In this document: positions 41,440 through 50,905 of the stretch, one piece after another
Numbering within the stretch: position 1 is the stretch's first letter
How the letters are laid out: each line of letters opens with the position of its first letter
Origin: Marinosulfonomonas sp.
GTDB lineage: Bacteria > Pseudomonadota > Alphaproteobacteria > Rhodobacterales > Rhodobacteraceae
Direction: 5' to 3'
DNA length: 60,475 nt
Assembly (NCBI GenBank): GCA_015488685.1
Contig: WFNH01000116.1
Coordinates: 1-60,475, forward strand
Notes under the pieces: model-generated
Told to the model about the DNA's origin: nothing
What the model saw: only the letters and a program-made list of their open reading frames with translations
Database searches by the model: none
Translations under genes and position numbers: made by a program

Positions 41440-42351
41440 TTAATGCGCCGGTTTGATAAATGTGCCGTTGTTCAGATCCCGAAGCGCCTGTTTCAACTCG
41501 TCGCGGGTGTTCATTACAATCGGTCCGTGCCATGCGATCGGCTCGTTCAATGGTGCGCCGGAAATCAGCAGGAACCGAACGCCATGCGGCCCTGCCTGCA
41601 CCGTCACCTGGTCACCGTTTCCAAACTGGATTAACGTGCGGTCCCCCGACAAGTCGCGGATATTCACCTCTTCGCCCAGAACCTCTTTCTCCAGCAACAC
41701 CCCTTTGGGCGGCGCCGCGTCCGCAAACCTGCCTGCCCCGTCAAATACATAGGCAAAGGCATGGCGATAGGTATCTACCCGAAAGGTCTTGCGAACGCCC
41801 GCGGGCACAAAAATATCCAGATACTGCGGATCAGCCGCGATACCATCCACCGGCCCGCGTTTGCCCCAGAACTCGCCAATAATCACCCGCACCTGTGTGC
41901 CGTCATCATCAATGATTTCGGGAATATCCTTGCCTTCGATGTCCTGATAGCGCGGTGCGGTCATTTTCAGGCTGGCGGGTAAATTGGCCCACAGTTGAAA
42001 CCCGTGCATCTGCCCTTGTGCATTTCCTTTGGGCATTTCCTGATGCAGGATACCGGACCCCGCCGTCATCCACTGAACCGCCCCCGCCCCTAACGTGCCC
42101 TCGTTATTCAGGCTGTCCTTGTGCGTCACACTGCCGGTCAGAACATAGGTGATGGTTTCGATCCCACGGTGCGGATGCCACGGAAAACCGGCCGCGTAAT
42201 CTTCGGGGTTTTCATTGCGAAAATCGTCAAACAGCAGGTAGGGGTCAAACATATCCGGATTGTGAAACCCGAATGCGCGGTGCAGTTTGACGCCTGCCCC
42301 CTCGATGGTGGGTTGTGCATGTGTCGTTGATTTTACCGGCCTGAATGACAT
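41440..42351 (-). CDS. Pirin family protein
   Basis: A 303-residue double-cupin. The N-terminal cupin has the metal ligands in FPWHPHRGIETITYVLTGSV (H-x-H) and MTAGSGILHQEMPKG (His/Glu), the typical pirin Fe(II) site with quercetinase-like geometry. The C-terminal cupin lacks metal ligands, as usual. Start ATG 42351 (MSFRPVKS) is preferred over the longer frame, which has no family-like sequence. Bacterial pirins act as quercetin dioxygenases or redox-linked regulators. Same strand as the Xi GST. Confidence 0.92.
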   Translation of the reverse strand: MSFRPVKSTTHAQPTIEGAGVKLHRAFGFHNPDMFDPYLLFDDFRNENPEDYAAGFPWHPHRGIETITYVLTGSVTHKDSLNNEGTLGAGAVQWMTAGSGILHQEMPKGNAQGQMHGFQLWANLPASLKMTAPRYQDIEGKDIPEIIDDDGTQVRVIIGEFWGKRGPVDGIAADPQYLDIFVPAGVRKTFRVDTYRHAFAYVFDGAGRFADAAPPKGVLLEKEVLGEEVNIRDLSGDRTLIQFGNGDQVTVQAGPHGVRFLLISGAPLNEPIAWHGPIVMNTRDELKQALRDLNNGTFIKPAH

Positions 42352-42465
42352 CTGATACCCTCGACGCTGGTTGCGGTGCGTATCAGTCAAATATAGATTG
42401 GTGCGGGATGGCAATGATACAGCCACTAGCACACAGGTATCGTGCGCAATAGCACGGTTGGCGCC

Positions 42466-43740
42466 TTACATCTCGCGGAAATTCTTTTCCTGACGGGCGG
42501 TCCACAGCACGGTCAGTTTGAACCCTTCTTCGGTCTGATCCTCATTCGTGACCACGCCTTCCTGAAACAGCCATGCGCGTTTGCGCCCGTCGCTAAAGGG
42601 GATCAGTAATTCGCGTTCGGTTTTCGGATCGGTCAGGGCGGCGGAAATAGCGTCCAGCAAGTCTTCCATCCCCTGCCCGGTGATCGCGGACACCGCGAAT
42701 TTATCATCCTTGCGCACGGCTTTTTCCTGCAAGGCTTCCTGCTCTGCGGGCGGCAGCAGGTCCATCTTGTTCCAGACCTCGATCATCGGTGCATCATCGG
42801 CAACGCCCAGCTGGTCCAGAATGGTCGCTACATTGCGTGCCTGTTCCACCGTGTTGGGGTGTGAAATATCGCGCACATGCACCACCAGATCGGCGTCCAG
42901 CACTTCTTCTAGCGTGGCGCGAAAGGCCGCGACCAGTTCGGTGGGCAGTTCGGATATGAAACCAACCGTGTCGGATAGGATGATTTCCTGCCCTGACGGC
43001 AATTCCACCGACCGCATGGTCGGGTCCAGCGTGGCAAACAACATGTCCTTGGCCATCACGGTTGCGCCGGTCAGACGGTTGAACAGTGTAGATTTGCCCG
43101 CGTTGGTATAGCCCACCAGCGCCACGACCGGAAACGGCACCTTCTTGCGCGAGGCGCGGTGCAATTCGCGGGTTTTCACTACCTTGGATAATTGGCGTTT
43201 GATGCGGGTGATTGCATCATCAATCGCGCGGCGGTCGGCCTCGATCTGGGTTTCGCCGGGGCCGCCGACAAAGCCAAGCCCGCCGCGTTGACGTTCAAGG
43301 TGGGTCCAGGCACGCACCAGACGGGTGCGTTGATAGGACAGCGCGGCCATTTCCACCTGCAACACCCCTTCACGGGTGCGGGCGCGGTCGGAAAAGATTT
43401 CAAGGATCAGGCCGGTGCGATCCAGAATTTTGACGCCCCACTCTTCCTCAAGGTTGCGTTGCTGAACCGGCGTCAAAGCGCCATCAATTAGCACCAGTTC
43501 GATTTCCTCGGCCTCGAAGATGGCTTTTAACTCGGCAATCTTGCCTTTGCCAAACAACACCCCGGACTGCACACTGCGTAGCGGAATGATGTCAGAGCCG
43601 ATGATTTCCATTTCCGGCATCGCTTCGGCCAGGGCCACAGCTTCCTCCAGCGCCGCGACCGGATCGCGGCGGGAGTTGTCGAATTTCAATTCGGGATGCA
43701 GAACCCATGCGCGGGTGTTGCGCGGGGGATCAATTTCCAT
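42466..43740 (-). CDS. hflX: Ribosome-associated GTPase HflX
   Basis: A 424-residue GTPase that splits or rescues stalled ribosomes. The N-terminal HflX domain includes PLRSVQSGVLFGKGKIAELK and VLIDGALTPVQQRNLE; the coiled-coil linker has RGGLGFVGGPGETQIEADRR. G-motifs: G1 GYTNAGKSTLFNRL, G3 DTVGFI, G4 NKMD. Start MEIDPPRNTR. It follows hfq by 6 bases, the normal proteobacterial hfq-hflX pairing. Confidence 0.96.
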   Translation of the reverse strand: MEIDPPRNTRAWVLHPELKFDNSRRDPVAALEEAVALAEAMPEMEIIGSDIIPLRSVQSGVLFGKGKIAELKAIFEAEEIELVLIDGALTPVQQRNLEEEWGVKILDRTGLILEIFSDRARTREGVLQVEMAALSYQRTRLVRAWTHLERQRGGLGFVGGPGETQIEADRRAIDDAITRIKRQLSKVVKTRELHRASRKKVPFPVVALVGYTNAGKSTLFNRLTGATVMAKDMLFATLDPTMRSVELPSGQEIILSDTVGFISELPTELVAAFRATLEEVLDADLVVHVRDISHPNTVEQARNVATILDQLGVADDAPMIEVWNKMDLLPPAEQEALQEKAVRKDDKFAVSAITGQGMEDLLDAISAALTDPKTERELLIPFSDGRKRAWLFQEGVVTNEDQTEEGFKLTVLWTARQEKNFREM

Positions 43741-43746
43741 CAGCAG

Positions 43747-43983
43747 CTATTCTTCTTCGCCGTCATACAGGTTGATCGGCGCGCCCGGCATGATGGTGGA
43801 AATCGCGTGTTTATAAACCAGTTGTGCCTGCCCGTCGCGGCGCAACAGAACGCAGAAGTTGTCAAACCATGTGATGACCCCCTGCAGTTTCACACCGTTG
43901 ATCAGGAAAATCGTTACCGGAATTTTAGTTTTCCGCACATGATTCAGGAATACATCTTGCAGATTCTGTCTGTCGGCAGCCAT
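43747..43983 (-). CDS. hfq: RNA chaperone Hfq
   Basis: A 78-residue Sm-like protein that pairs small RNAs with mRNAs. Sm1: [29 protein letters not shown]; Sm2: [12 protein letters not shown], with the conserved YKHA motif of the proximal RNA-binding pore. The C-terminal tail is very short and acidic (DGEEE), as in other alphaproteobacteria. It lies in the gap between hflX and trkH; a 137-base upstream region could carry its own promoter. Confidence 0.98.
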   Translation of the reverse strand: MAADRQNLQDVFLNHVRKTKIPVTIFLINGVKLQGVITWFDNFCVLLRRDGQAQLVYKHAISTIMPGAPINLYDGEEE

Positions 43984-44120
43984 TGGTCTTTCGCCTTTTT
44001 ATTGTGGTCTGCCCCTGTTGGGCAATTAACTGTTCTACACGGGCGCAAGTATGAAGAGGCTTTGAGAGAGATTCCAGCCCTAAAATCAGCTCTCTGGCGC
44101 AGAAAACGGCAAACTGTTGT

Positions 44121-45632
44121 TCAGGAGCGCCACAATGAGGGATTTAACAGGGCGATAATGGCAAGGGTTTCAAGCCGTCCCAACACCATTGCAGCGGCCA
44201 CAATCATTTTCGCAGTCGCATCAAGATCCGTGTAATATAACGGAATTTCTGCGGCGACCTTCGCAAGCGGGCCGGTGGTAGATAGTGCCGAAACTGTGAA
44301 TACCATTGCATGGTCAAAGGGTTGCCCCGTCAAAGACAGGGCTAGCATGACCAGGGCGACGGACATGCAAAACAACATGAAAAAGACCCATGAAATTTGC
44401 GCGCCTGACCGTCGTATATAACGGGCCTGCACCCCTGAACCGGCCACGCTGGAGGGATGAAGAAGGCGGTCAAGCTCGCGACTGCCGTGCTTGTAAAGTG
44501 CATAAACCCGCATCAATTTAACACCACCGGCAGTGGTCGCAACCCCGCCACCAATGATTGCCAAACCAAGCATGATAAGCCCGGGTGTTTGCAACCCCGA
44601 CCAACTGCGGGCATCCACCCAGTCTGCTGATTCAAATCCTGTTGTCGTCAAAAAGGACATCACTGTAAATACCGCGCCCCATAATGCGCGACCTGCAGCC
44701 ATCAGATCAGTTTCAGTGTCTGTATCGAAGGCCGCAATCCAGTGGCGCAGGAATAGAATGGCAGGCACCAGCAACACCAGAAACAGGCCCATTCGAAATT
44801 CGGGATCCATTGGCAATTGACGCCAGCCCCCCCCCTGCCGGTCCTTGAAAAAGGTTAACCGCGAGATGGCAAAAAACATAAATCCGAAAATCAGAACCTC
44901 GCCTGTAATGCCGCTTCCTCCATCGATACCAACGCCACCCACCGGAGAAATGCCGCTGGTGGAAAGGGTGGACATAGCATGACTAACCGCAATTAACGGT
45001 TGATCCCCGGCAATTAGCAAGGCAATCCAGAGCACCATCGTCAACCCGGCATAGATAGGAAACAATTGTATGCTGTATTGAACCAACCGCACAGATGTAT
45101 TGGCGGTGTTTGTGATTTGTGAAAAATGGCTGTTACCCCGTTCTGCAGCTGTAACTTCAAACCCACCCAGATTTAATGGGGCAAGTACGGCAATGGCCAT
45201 TATCCAGACCAGAAAGCCGCCCATCCAACCAACCAATGCCCGCCATAAATGTAAGGCATCCGGCAGACGTTCGGGTTCAAAAAGGGTGGCCCCTGTTGTG
45301 GTTAATGACGAAACCATCTCAAAATACGCATTCAGGAATGAAGTGGTTCGCAGGGCCTCGTAAAATGGAATAGCAAGCATCACCGGCAGAATGACATAGG
45401 CCCCAAGCAGGGCCAAAAGATGCGACCGAACCAGATTGCGGCTTTTACCGGGGGCGGATGCAATACCAATCATTGCCGTCAATATCAGAAAAAGAGTGCC
45501 GCCATACAAGAATACACGGGCCACCCGAAGATCGTCTCCAACATAGGCATAGATTGCCGGAATATACATCGCCCCTGCCCCGATCCCCATCAGGATCACC
45601 AGCAAAGGCAGGTTTAACAGGCGTGCAAGCAT
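44121..45632 (-). CDS. trkH: Potassium uptake channel subunit TrkH
   Basis: A 503-residue membrane protein with about ten TM helices, in four pseudo-repeats that form the K+ pathway. Selectivity-filter-like turns are seen in SSLTTTGATLFEPE, STLSTSGISPVGG, SFLTTTGFESADW and SALSTTGPLAKV, each with the central Gly. It follows trkA by 8 bases, so the channel and its regulator should be made together. Low-affinity K+ uptake energised by proton motive force in the Trk system. Confidence 0.96.
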   Translation of the reverse strand: MLARLLNLPLLVILMGIGAGAMYIPAIYAYVGDDLRVARVFLYGGTLFLILTAMIGIASAPGKSRNLVRSHLLALLGAYVILPVMLAIPFYEALRTTSFLNAYFEMVSSLTTTGATLFEPERLPDALHLWRALVGWMGGFLVWIMAIAVLAPLNLGGFEVTAAERGNSHFSQITNTANTSVRLVQYSIQLFPIYAGLTMVLWIALLIAGDQPLIAVSHAMSTLSTSGISPVGGVGIDGGSGITGEVLIFGFMFFAISRLTFFKDRQGGGWRQLPMDPEFRMGLFLVLLVPAILFLRHWIAAFDTDTETDLMAAGRALWGAVFTVMSFLTTTGFESADWVDARSWSGLQTPGLIMLGLAIIGGGVATTAGGVKLMRVYALYKHGSRELDRLLHPSSVAGSGVQARYIRRSGAQISWVFFMLFCMSVALVMLALSLTGQPFDHAMVFTVSALSTTGPLAKVAAEIPLYYTDLDATAKMIVAAAMVLGRLETLAIIALLNPSLWRS

Positions 45633-45640
45633 CGGCGAAC

Positions 45641-47017
45641 CTAGAAGAAGTCGATGGAGACCTGCAACAGTCGCTCCACCTCGGGGACATTATCGGGCAT
45701 GGAAAACAGGACGATTACATCCCCTTCGTTGATGCGGGTATCCCCGCGGGGGCGGACAACCTTGTTATCTTTCAGGATGGCACCGACAAGCACACCTTCG
45801 GGGAAATCTATATCACAAATTTTCTTGCCGGTTATCGGCGAGGTCGACATCACCTGTGCTTCGATCACCTCGGCTTCTGCATCCCCGATAGAATAGACGG
45901 CCCGAACCCGCCCGTGACGGATATGGCGCAGAATTGAGCTGACTGTCGTGGCGCGCGGGTTGATATAGGCGTCGATATTCATCGGTTTCATCAGGGGAAC
46001 CAATGATGGATCATTTACCAGACAAATCGCCATCGGGCATCCATCAGCCTTGGCCCTGACTGCCGCAAGGATATTGGTTTTGTCATCGTCGGTTACACAA
46101 AGAATGGCATCGGCACGGTCAATCCCGGCTTCGTTCAGCAATTCATTACTCAGCCCATCACCATGCAGCACGATTGTTTTTTCAAGCGCGTCGGCGGCAA
46201 CTTCTGCGCGGGCACGATCCTTTTCGATCACTTTAGCGCGGATTCTGTCTATACGGTTTTCCAGCGTTTCAGCCACCGCAAGGCCAACATTTCCCCCGCC
46301 CAATATAACAATGCGCTCCTGTTTTTTGTTTGTCTTGCCAAAAACTTCCAGTGTGCGGGTGACGTCCTCTTTATTTGTGAAAACATAGATTTCATCCCCT
46401 ACAAATACCTGATCCCCTGCATCCGGGGCAAACAGGGTTCCATCGCGTCGTATTCCGACAACAATAGCGCTAAGGGTGGAAAACAAATCGGTCAACTGGC
46501 GCAACGGGGTGTTGACGACAGGGCAGTCTTCTTCAATCAAAATGCCCAATAATTCGGATTTCCCGTCAAGGAAGCTTTCCGTGTCGAATGCTGCGGGGGC
46601 CGACAAACGTTGCAAGGCGGCCTCGGCCACTTCGCGTTCGGGGCTGATCACCACGTCAATCGGCATATGTTCGCGGCGATACAGATCGGAATAAATCGCG
46701 GTCAGATAGCTTTGTGCCCGCAGGCGGGCGATTTTGCGCGGGATTTCGAACACGGAATGGGCCACCTGACAGGTGACCATGTTTACCTCGTCGGAATAAG
46801 TGGCGGCGATGATCATATCTGCATCCCGTGCCCCTGCCTGTTCCAACACATCGGGGTAACTGGCAAAGCCGGCAACGCCCTGAACATCCAGCGTTTCCGT
46901 GGCGCGGTATACCAGTTCAGGGTTATTATCTACAACGGTGACATCGTTGTCCTCACCCGACAGGTGGCGGGCGATTTGCCACCCGACCTGACCAGCACCG
47001 CAAATGATTACTTTCAT
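45641..47017 (-). CDS. trkA: Trk system regulatory subunit TrkA
   Basis: A 458-residue cytoplasmic NAD(H)-binding protein that gates TrkH. Two RCK_N Rossmann units are seen: MKVIICGAGQVGWQIARHLS at the start and RIVILGGGNVGLAVAETLEN near residue 230, each followed by an RCK_C (TrkA_C) module (QVFVGDEIYVFTNKED and INEGDVIVLFSMPDN). ATG 47017 gives the standard 458-residue length, with AGGTGATG as RBS; the longer frame is not supported. Confidence 0.97.
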   Translation of the reverse strand: MKVIICGAGQVGWQIARHLSGEDNDVTVVDNNPELVYRATETLDVQGVAGFASYPDVLEQAGARDADMIIAATYSDEVNMVTCQVAHSVFEIPRKIARLRAQSYLTAIYSDLYRREHMPIDVVISPEREVAEAALQRLSAPAAFDTESFLDGKSELLGILIEEDCPVVNTPLRQLTDLFSTLSAIVVGIRRDGTLFAPDAGDQVFVGDEIYVFTNKEDVTRTLEVFGKTNKKQERIVILGGGNVGLAVAETLENRIDRIRAKVIEKDRARAEVAADALEKTIVLHGDGLSNELLNEAGIDRADAILCVTDDDKTNILAAVRAKADGCPMAICLVNDPSLVPLMKPMNIDAYINPRATTVSSILRHIRHGRVRAVYSIGDAEAEVIEAQVMSTSPITGKKICDIDFPEGVLVGAILKDNKVVRPRGDTRINEGDVIVLFSMPDNVPEVERLLQVSIDFF

Positions 47018-47119
47018 CACATCACCTTTTAGGACTGTAAGGTCCAATCCATGCCAGATGCGCCATCAGGCGTCAATCTGATCCCCTGCGAACTGAGTGG
47101 ATACCGTTGTATTCCTGCC

Positions 47120-48526
47120 CTATTCCTCTACCGGATCATCCACATGCGCCACCCGTGCCCCGCCTTTGCTGGATGTGACAATACCCAGCGACTTCAGCTT
47201 GCGATGCAAGGCCGATCGCTCCATTCCGACAAAGCTGGCAGTGCGGCTGATATTGCCACCAAAGCGGTTGATCTGGGTCATCAGATACTCCTGCTCGAAC
47301 ATCTCGCGGGCCTCGCGCAGAGGCAATGTGGCCAGTCCGGATGACAGCACCACCCGCCCCTCGCTTTCGGACGTGTCATCAGTTGTGGGCAGTTCCTTGA
47401 CCGCGATAGGCCCATTGTCAGAGCCGAGGATCAGGATCCGCTCGACCACATTTTTCAACTGGCGCACGTTTCCGGGCCAATGCATGGTTTGCATCAGGGC
47501 TTGTGCCTCCTCTGACAGCGGGCGCAATGGCAACCCCTGTGTTTTGTTCAGCTCGGCGATGAAATACTCGGCCAATAGCGGAATATCCTCGCGGCGTTCC
47601 TCAAGGGATGGCACATAGATCGGAACCACATTCAGGCGGTGATACAGCTCTTGGCGGAAATTACCGGCCGCAATTTCGGACTCCAGGTTTTTGTTGGTGC
47701 TGGAAATAACCCGCATATCCACGCGCACCTTGTCGGCGCCGCCAACCCTGTGGAACTGTTGATCCACCAGCACCCGCAGGATTTTCGATTGCGTGCCGGG
47801 CGGCATATCCGCCACCTCGTCAAAATACAGAACCCCGCCGTGCGCCTGCTCCAGCAAACCTGGCTCGACCCCGCGATCAGGTGTTTCACGCCCGAACAGC
47901 ACTTCTTCCATACGGTCCGGTTCGATTGATGCGGAATTGACCGAAATAAACGGCCCCGAGGCCCGCGGGGAATTGGCGTGGATATAACGTGCCGCAACTT
48001 CCTTGCCCGCGCCCGCAGGGCCGGTCAGCATGACGCGCCCGTTTGAATTGGTTACCTTGTCCAGATTGGATTTCAGCGCTTTGAACGCGGCACTTTCGCC
48101 CAGCATTTCGGAACAACCGGTTTCCCCGCGTTTCAGTTTCATGTTTTCGCGCCGCAGTCGGGATGTTTCCATCGCACGGGCCACAACCACCATCAGCTGG
48201 TCAATATTAAAGGGCTTTTCGATAAAATCATACGCCCCTTGCTTGATCGCCGCGACCGCAATTTCGATGTTGCCGTGGCCGGAAATGATCACCACCGGAA
48301 TATCGGGGTTGTCACGTTTGACGGTCTTTAGAATGTCGATCCCATCCATCCGACTGTCCTTTAACCAGATATCAAGGATCATCAACGCCGGTGGCTCGGC
48401 ATTGACCTGTTTCATACAGTCATCCGAATTGGCCGCCAGACGGGTGGTATACCCCTCGTCCTTTAGAATATCCGCAATCAATTCGCGGATATCGCGTTCA
48501 TCATCAACAATAAGAATATCACCCAT
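47120..48526 (-). CDS. ntrX: Response regulator NtrX
   Basis: A 468-residue regulator. The receiver domain has phospho-Asp in LMILDIWLKDSRMDGIDIL; the AAA+ domain has Walker A TGPAGAGKEVAARYIH and Walker B GGVLYFDEVADM; a Fis-type HTH closes the protein (GGNISRTASFVGMERSALHR). Where sigma-54 activators have GAFTGA, the sequence reads FGRETPDRGVEPGLLEQAH, so that contact loop is absent. NtrX in alphaproteobacteria controls respiration, nitrogen and envelope genes. Start follows ntrY with a 1-base gap. Confidence 0.95.
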   Translation of the reverse strand: MGDILIVDDERDIRELIADILKDEGYTTRLAANSDDCMKQVNAEPPALMILDIWLKDSRMDGIDILKTVKRDNPDIPVVIISGHGNIEIAVAAIKQGAYDFIEKPFNIDQLMVVVARAMETSRLRRENMKLKRGETGCSEMLGESAAFKALKSNLDKVTNSNGRVMLTGPAGAGKEVAARYIHANSPRASGPFISVNSASIEPDRMEEVLFGRETPDRGVEPGLLEQAHGGVLYFDEVADMPPGTQSKILRVLVDQQFHRVGGADKVRVDMRVISSTNKNLESEIAAGNFRQELYHRLNVVPIYVPSLEERREDIPLLAEYFIAELNKTQGLPLRPLSEEAQALMQTMHWPGNVRQLKNVVERILILGSDNGPIAVKELPTTDDTSESEGRVVLSSGLATLPLREAREMFEQEYLMTQINRFGGNISRTASFVGMERSALHRKLKSLGIVTSSKGGARVAHVDDPVEE

Positions 48527-48527
48527 A

Positions 48528-50813
48528 TCAATTACCTCTGCTGTTGTCGTTGCTGCCGCTCACAAATTTGGCCGGCAAACGTATTTCGGCCCGTGCACCG
48601 GCACGGGTGTTTCCTTCAAAGATTTCGGCATCGCGCAAGATCAGCGTGCCACCGTGTTCCTCGATAATCTTTTTCACGATTGGCAGGCCCAGACCCGTGC
48701 CTTCCTCGCGTGTTGTCACATAGGGTTCAAACAGGCTCGCCCGGTCTTCGGGCAGGCCGATACCATTGTCGGATATGTTGATATTGATCGTGCCGTCATC
48801 GGCTTTCATTTCCACATGGATTTCCGGCTTGTATCCCTCGGGCGTACCTTTTTTCTGTAAACTTTCAATAGCTTCGCCAGCGTTTTTGATCAAATTGACC
48901 AAGGCCTGCGAAATCATGGTGGCGTCCAGTTCTGCCATCACGGGTTTATCCGGAAGGTCAGCTTTGATGGCAACATCCGGCAAGGCACTTTCCTGCAATG
49001 TCACCGCGTCGCGCAGGATTTTGGTTAGATCATGGGTTCGCAATTCCGGTTCCGGCATACGGGCAAATTTCGAAAACTCGTCGACGATCCGGCGCAAATC
49101 CCCGGTCTGGCGGATGATCACATCGGTATATTGCTCCAGCGTTTCTGACTGATCGCCAACCATCGGGGAAAACTTGCGTTTCAACCGTTCGGCGGACAGC
49201 TGGATCGGGGTCAGCGGGTTCTTGATTTCATGGGCAATCCGGCGGGCGACATCGCCCCATGCGGCCATCCGTTGGGCGGAAACCAGATCGGTGACATCGT
49301 CAAAGGCAATCACATACCCCTCTAGCCGCCCATCGTCATTGCGCCGTGTGCTGATCCGCACCAGCAAGTTTTCCAATTTGCCCTCGCGGGTCAGTTTTAT
49401 TTCCTGCTGCACCACTTCGGTGTTCTTGTCGCGCAGTTTTTGTAGCAACGGGCCGAATTCGGGCACGGCCACGGTAATATCGCCGCTGTTTTCGTCCGGC
49501 AGCGCCAGCAGCCGTTCGGCAGAACGGTTTACGAAGGTAACTTTGCCACTGGCATCTACTCCGACAACCCCAGAAGCAACCGAGGACAGAACGGAATCAA
49601 ACAGCCGTCTGCGACGTTCGATCTGGCCTGTGTTCTCCAGCAACGTATCACGCTGTGCTTTCAACTGTTTTGTCATCTGGTTGAAATAGCGCCCCAGCAT
49701 GGCAATTTCATCGTCGCCGGATTCTTCCACGACTTGCACATCCAGATCACCGGTTCCGACCTGCTGGGCCGCACCCGCCAGCCGCCCGACAGGGCGCGAC
49801 AGGCGTTCGGCAAACCACAGGCCCAGCCAAATCGCGGCAAGAATCAGGATAACGGCAAAGCCGATATATAACAGCCCGAATTCAAACAGCATCTTGCCGC
49901 GATCTTTTTCAAGCTGCTGATACAAAAGTGCTGTTTCCTGCGTATCATCCAGCAAGTTCAGGATATCGCCATCCACTACCCGAGTGACATAAAGATAGCG
50001 ATCCACATAGGCATCCAGCTTTTTCAGCGCGCGGAATTCGTTGTTGTCCCAATCCTGAATGATCACCAGTTCGCCCTGATCCGCCTTGGATATGTCTTCC
50101 GGCGAGGGTGGTTCGAAATCGAACAGATAGGATCGCGCCCCGCGTGCCCGCAGCCTTGCCCCGCCATCAATGACATAGGCTTCGCGCAGACCCCGCTGGA
50201 TCTGGGCCTGCCCCTGTGTCAGAAATTCGCGCAGATCACCGTCATTCAGAAAGAAAGTCGATTGCCGTGCCCGGTTCAGATAATCGGCAAGGGCTTCTGT
50301 ATCTTTGGTCAGGGCAACACGGTGTTCTTCCTGATAGGCCTGCGCGGCCTCAAGAGAGGTTCCAACCACTTGACGGACACGATCTGAAAACCACCCTTCA
50401 AGCCCGACATTAACGGTCAAAACCGCGAATACAGCCACCAGAATGGTCGGGATCAGGGCAACGACCGCAAACACACCGGTTAACCGTAAATGCAGGCGCG
50501 ATCCGGCCGAATGGGCCCTCCGTGCAGCAATCATTTTGGCGACCCGCTGCAACACCAGTGCCGCGACCACAAGGATATAAACCAGATCGGTTAACAGGAT
50601 CAGGCGCAAACTGGGGGCCGAAGCGCCTTTATCCAGTGGGCCAAGAATTACAAAGGTGGCAATTGCCAGCACCGGCCCAAGTATTACCAGACCTAAAGTC
50701 GCAGCATTTTGCACACGCCTACGGCGCCGCAAACGGCTGATTTTTTCCAAAGTCGTGCTTCTGGCAGGGCTTGACACCTGTTGCCCGCTTTCCTCTACGA
50801 TACAGCTTTGCAC
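48528..50813 (-). CDS. ntrY: Sensor histidine kinase NtrY
   Basis: A 761-residue membrane kinase: three or four TM helices (residues ~35-155), an extracytoplasmic sensor segment to ~310, another TM (GLLYIGFAVILILAAIWLGL), HAMP, a PAS domain (VASGVVGVDASGKVTFVNRS), the H-box [20 protein letters not shown] and an ATPase domain with DNGIGLPEDRASLFEPYVTT and GTGLGLPIVKKII. It phosphorylates NtrX and responds to nitrogen or redox state in relatives. ATG 50813 is used; the ~25 residues before TLEKISRLRRRR may be dispensable. Confidence 0.95.
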   Translation of the reverse strand: MQSCIVEESGQQVSSPARSTTLEKISRLRRRRRVQNAATLGLVILGPVLAIATFVILGPLDKGASAPSLRLILLTDLVYILVVAALVLQRVAKMIAARRAHSAGSRLHLRLTGVFAVVALIPTILVAVFAVLTVNVGLEGWFSDRVRQVVGTSLEAAQAYQEEHRVALTKDTEALADYLNRARQSTFFLNDGDLREFLTQGQAQIQRGLREAYVIDGGARLRARGARSYLFDFEPPSPEDISKADQGELVIIQDWDNNEFRALKKLDAYVDRYLYVTRVVDGDILNLLDDTQETALLYQQLEKDRGKMLFEFGLLYIGFAVILILAAIWLGLWFAERLSRPVGRLAGAAQQVGTGDLDVQVVEESGDDEIAMLGRYFNQMTKQLKAQRDTLLENTGQIERRRRLFDSVLSSVASGVVGVDASGKVTFVNRSAERLLALPDENSGDITVAVPEFGPLLQKLRDKNTEVVQQEIKLTREGKLENLLVRISTRRNDDGRLEGYVIAFDDVTDLVSAQRMAAWGDVARRIAHEIKNPLTPIQLSAERLKRKFSPMVGDQSETLEQYTDVIIRQTGDLRRIVDEFSKFARMPEPELRTHDLTKILRDAVTLQESALPDVAIKADLPDKPVMAELDATMISQALVNLIKNAGEAIESLQKKGTPEGYKPEIHVEMKADDGTININISDNGIGLPEDRASLFEPYVTTREEGTGLGLPIVKKIIEEHGGTLILRDAEIFEGNTRAGARAEIRLPAKFVSGSNDNSRGN

Positions 50814-50905
50814 GTCACGATTGTGTGGCGCAAAGCCGTATAACCACCATATTGCGTGTCCTCGTTACCGGCTGATGCCAATGGGTCACGCTTATTGTTG
50901 CTCTT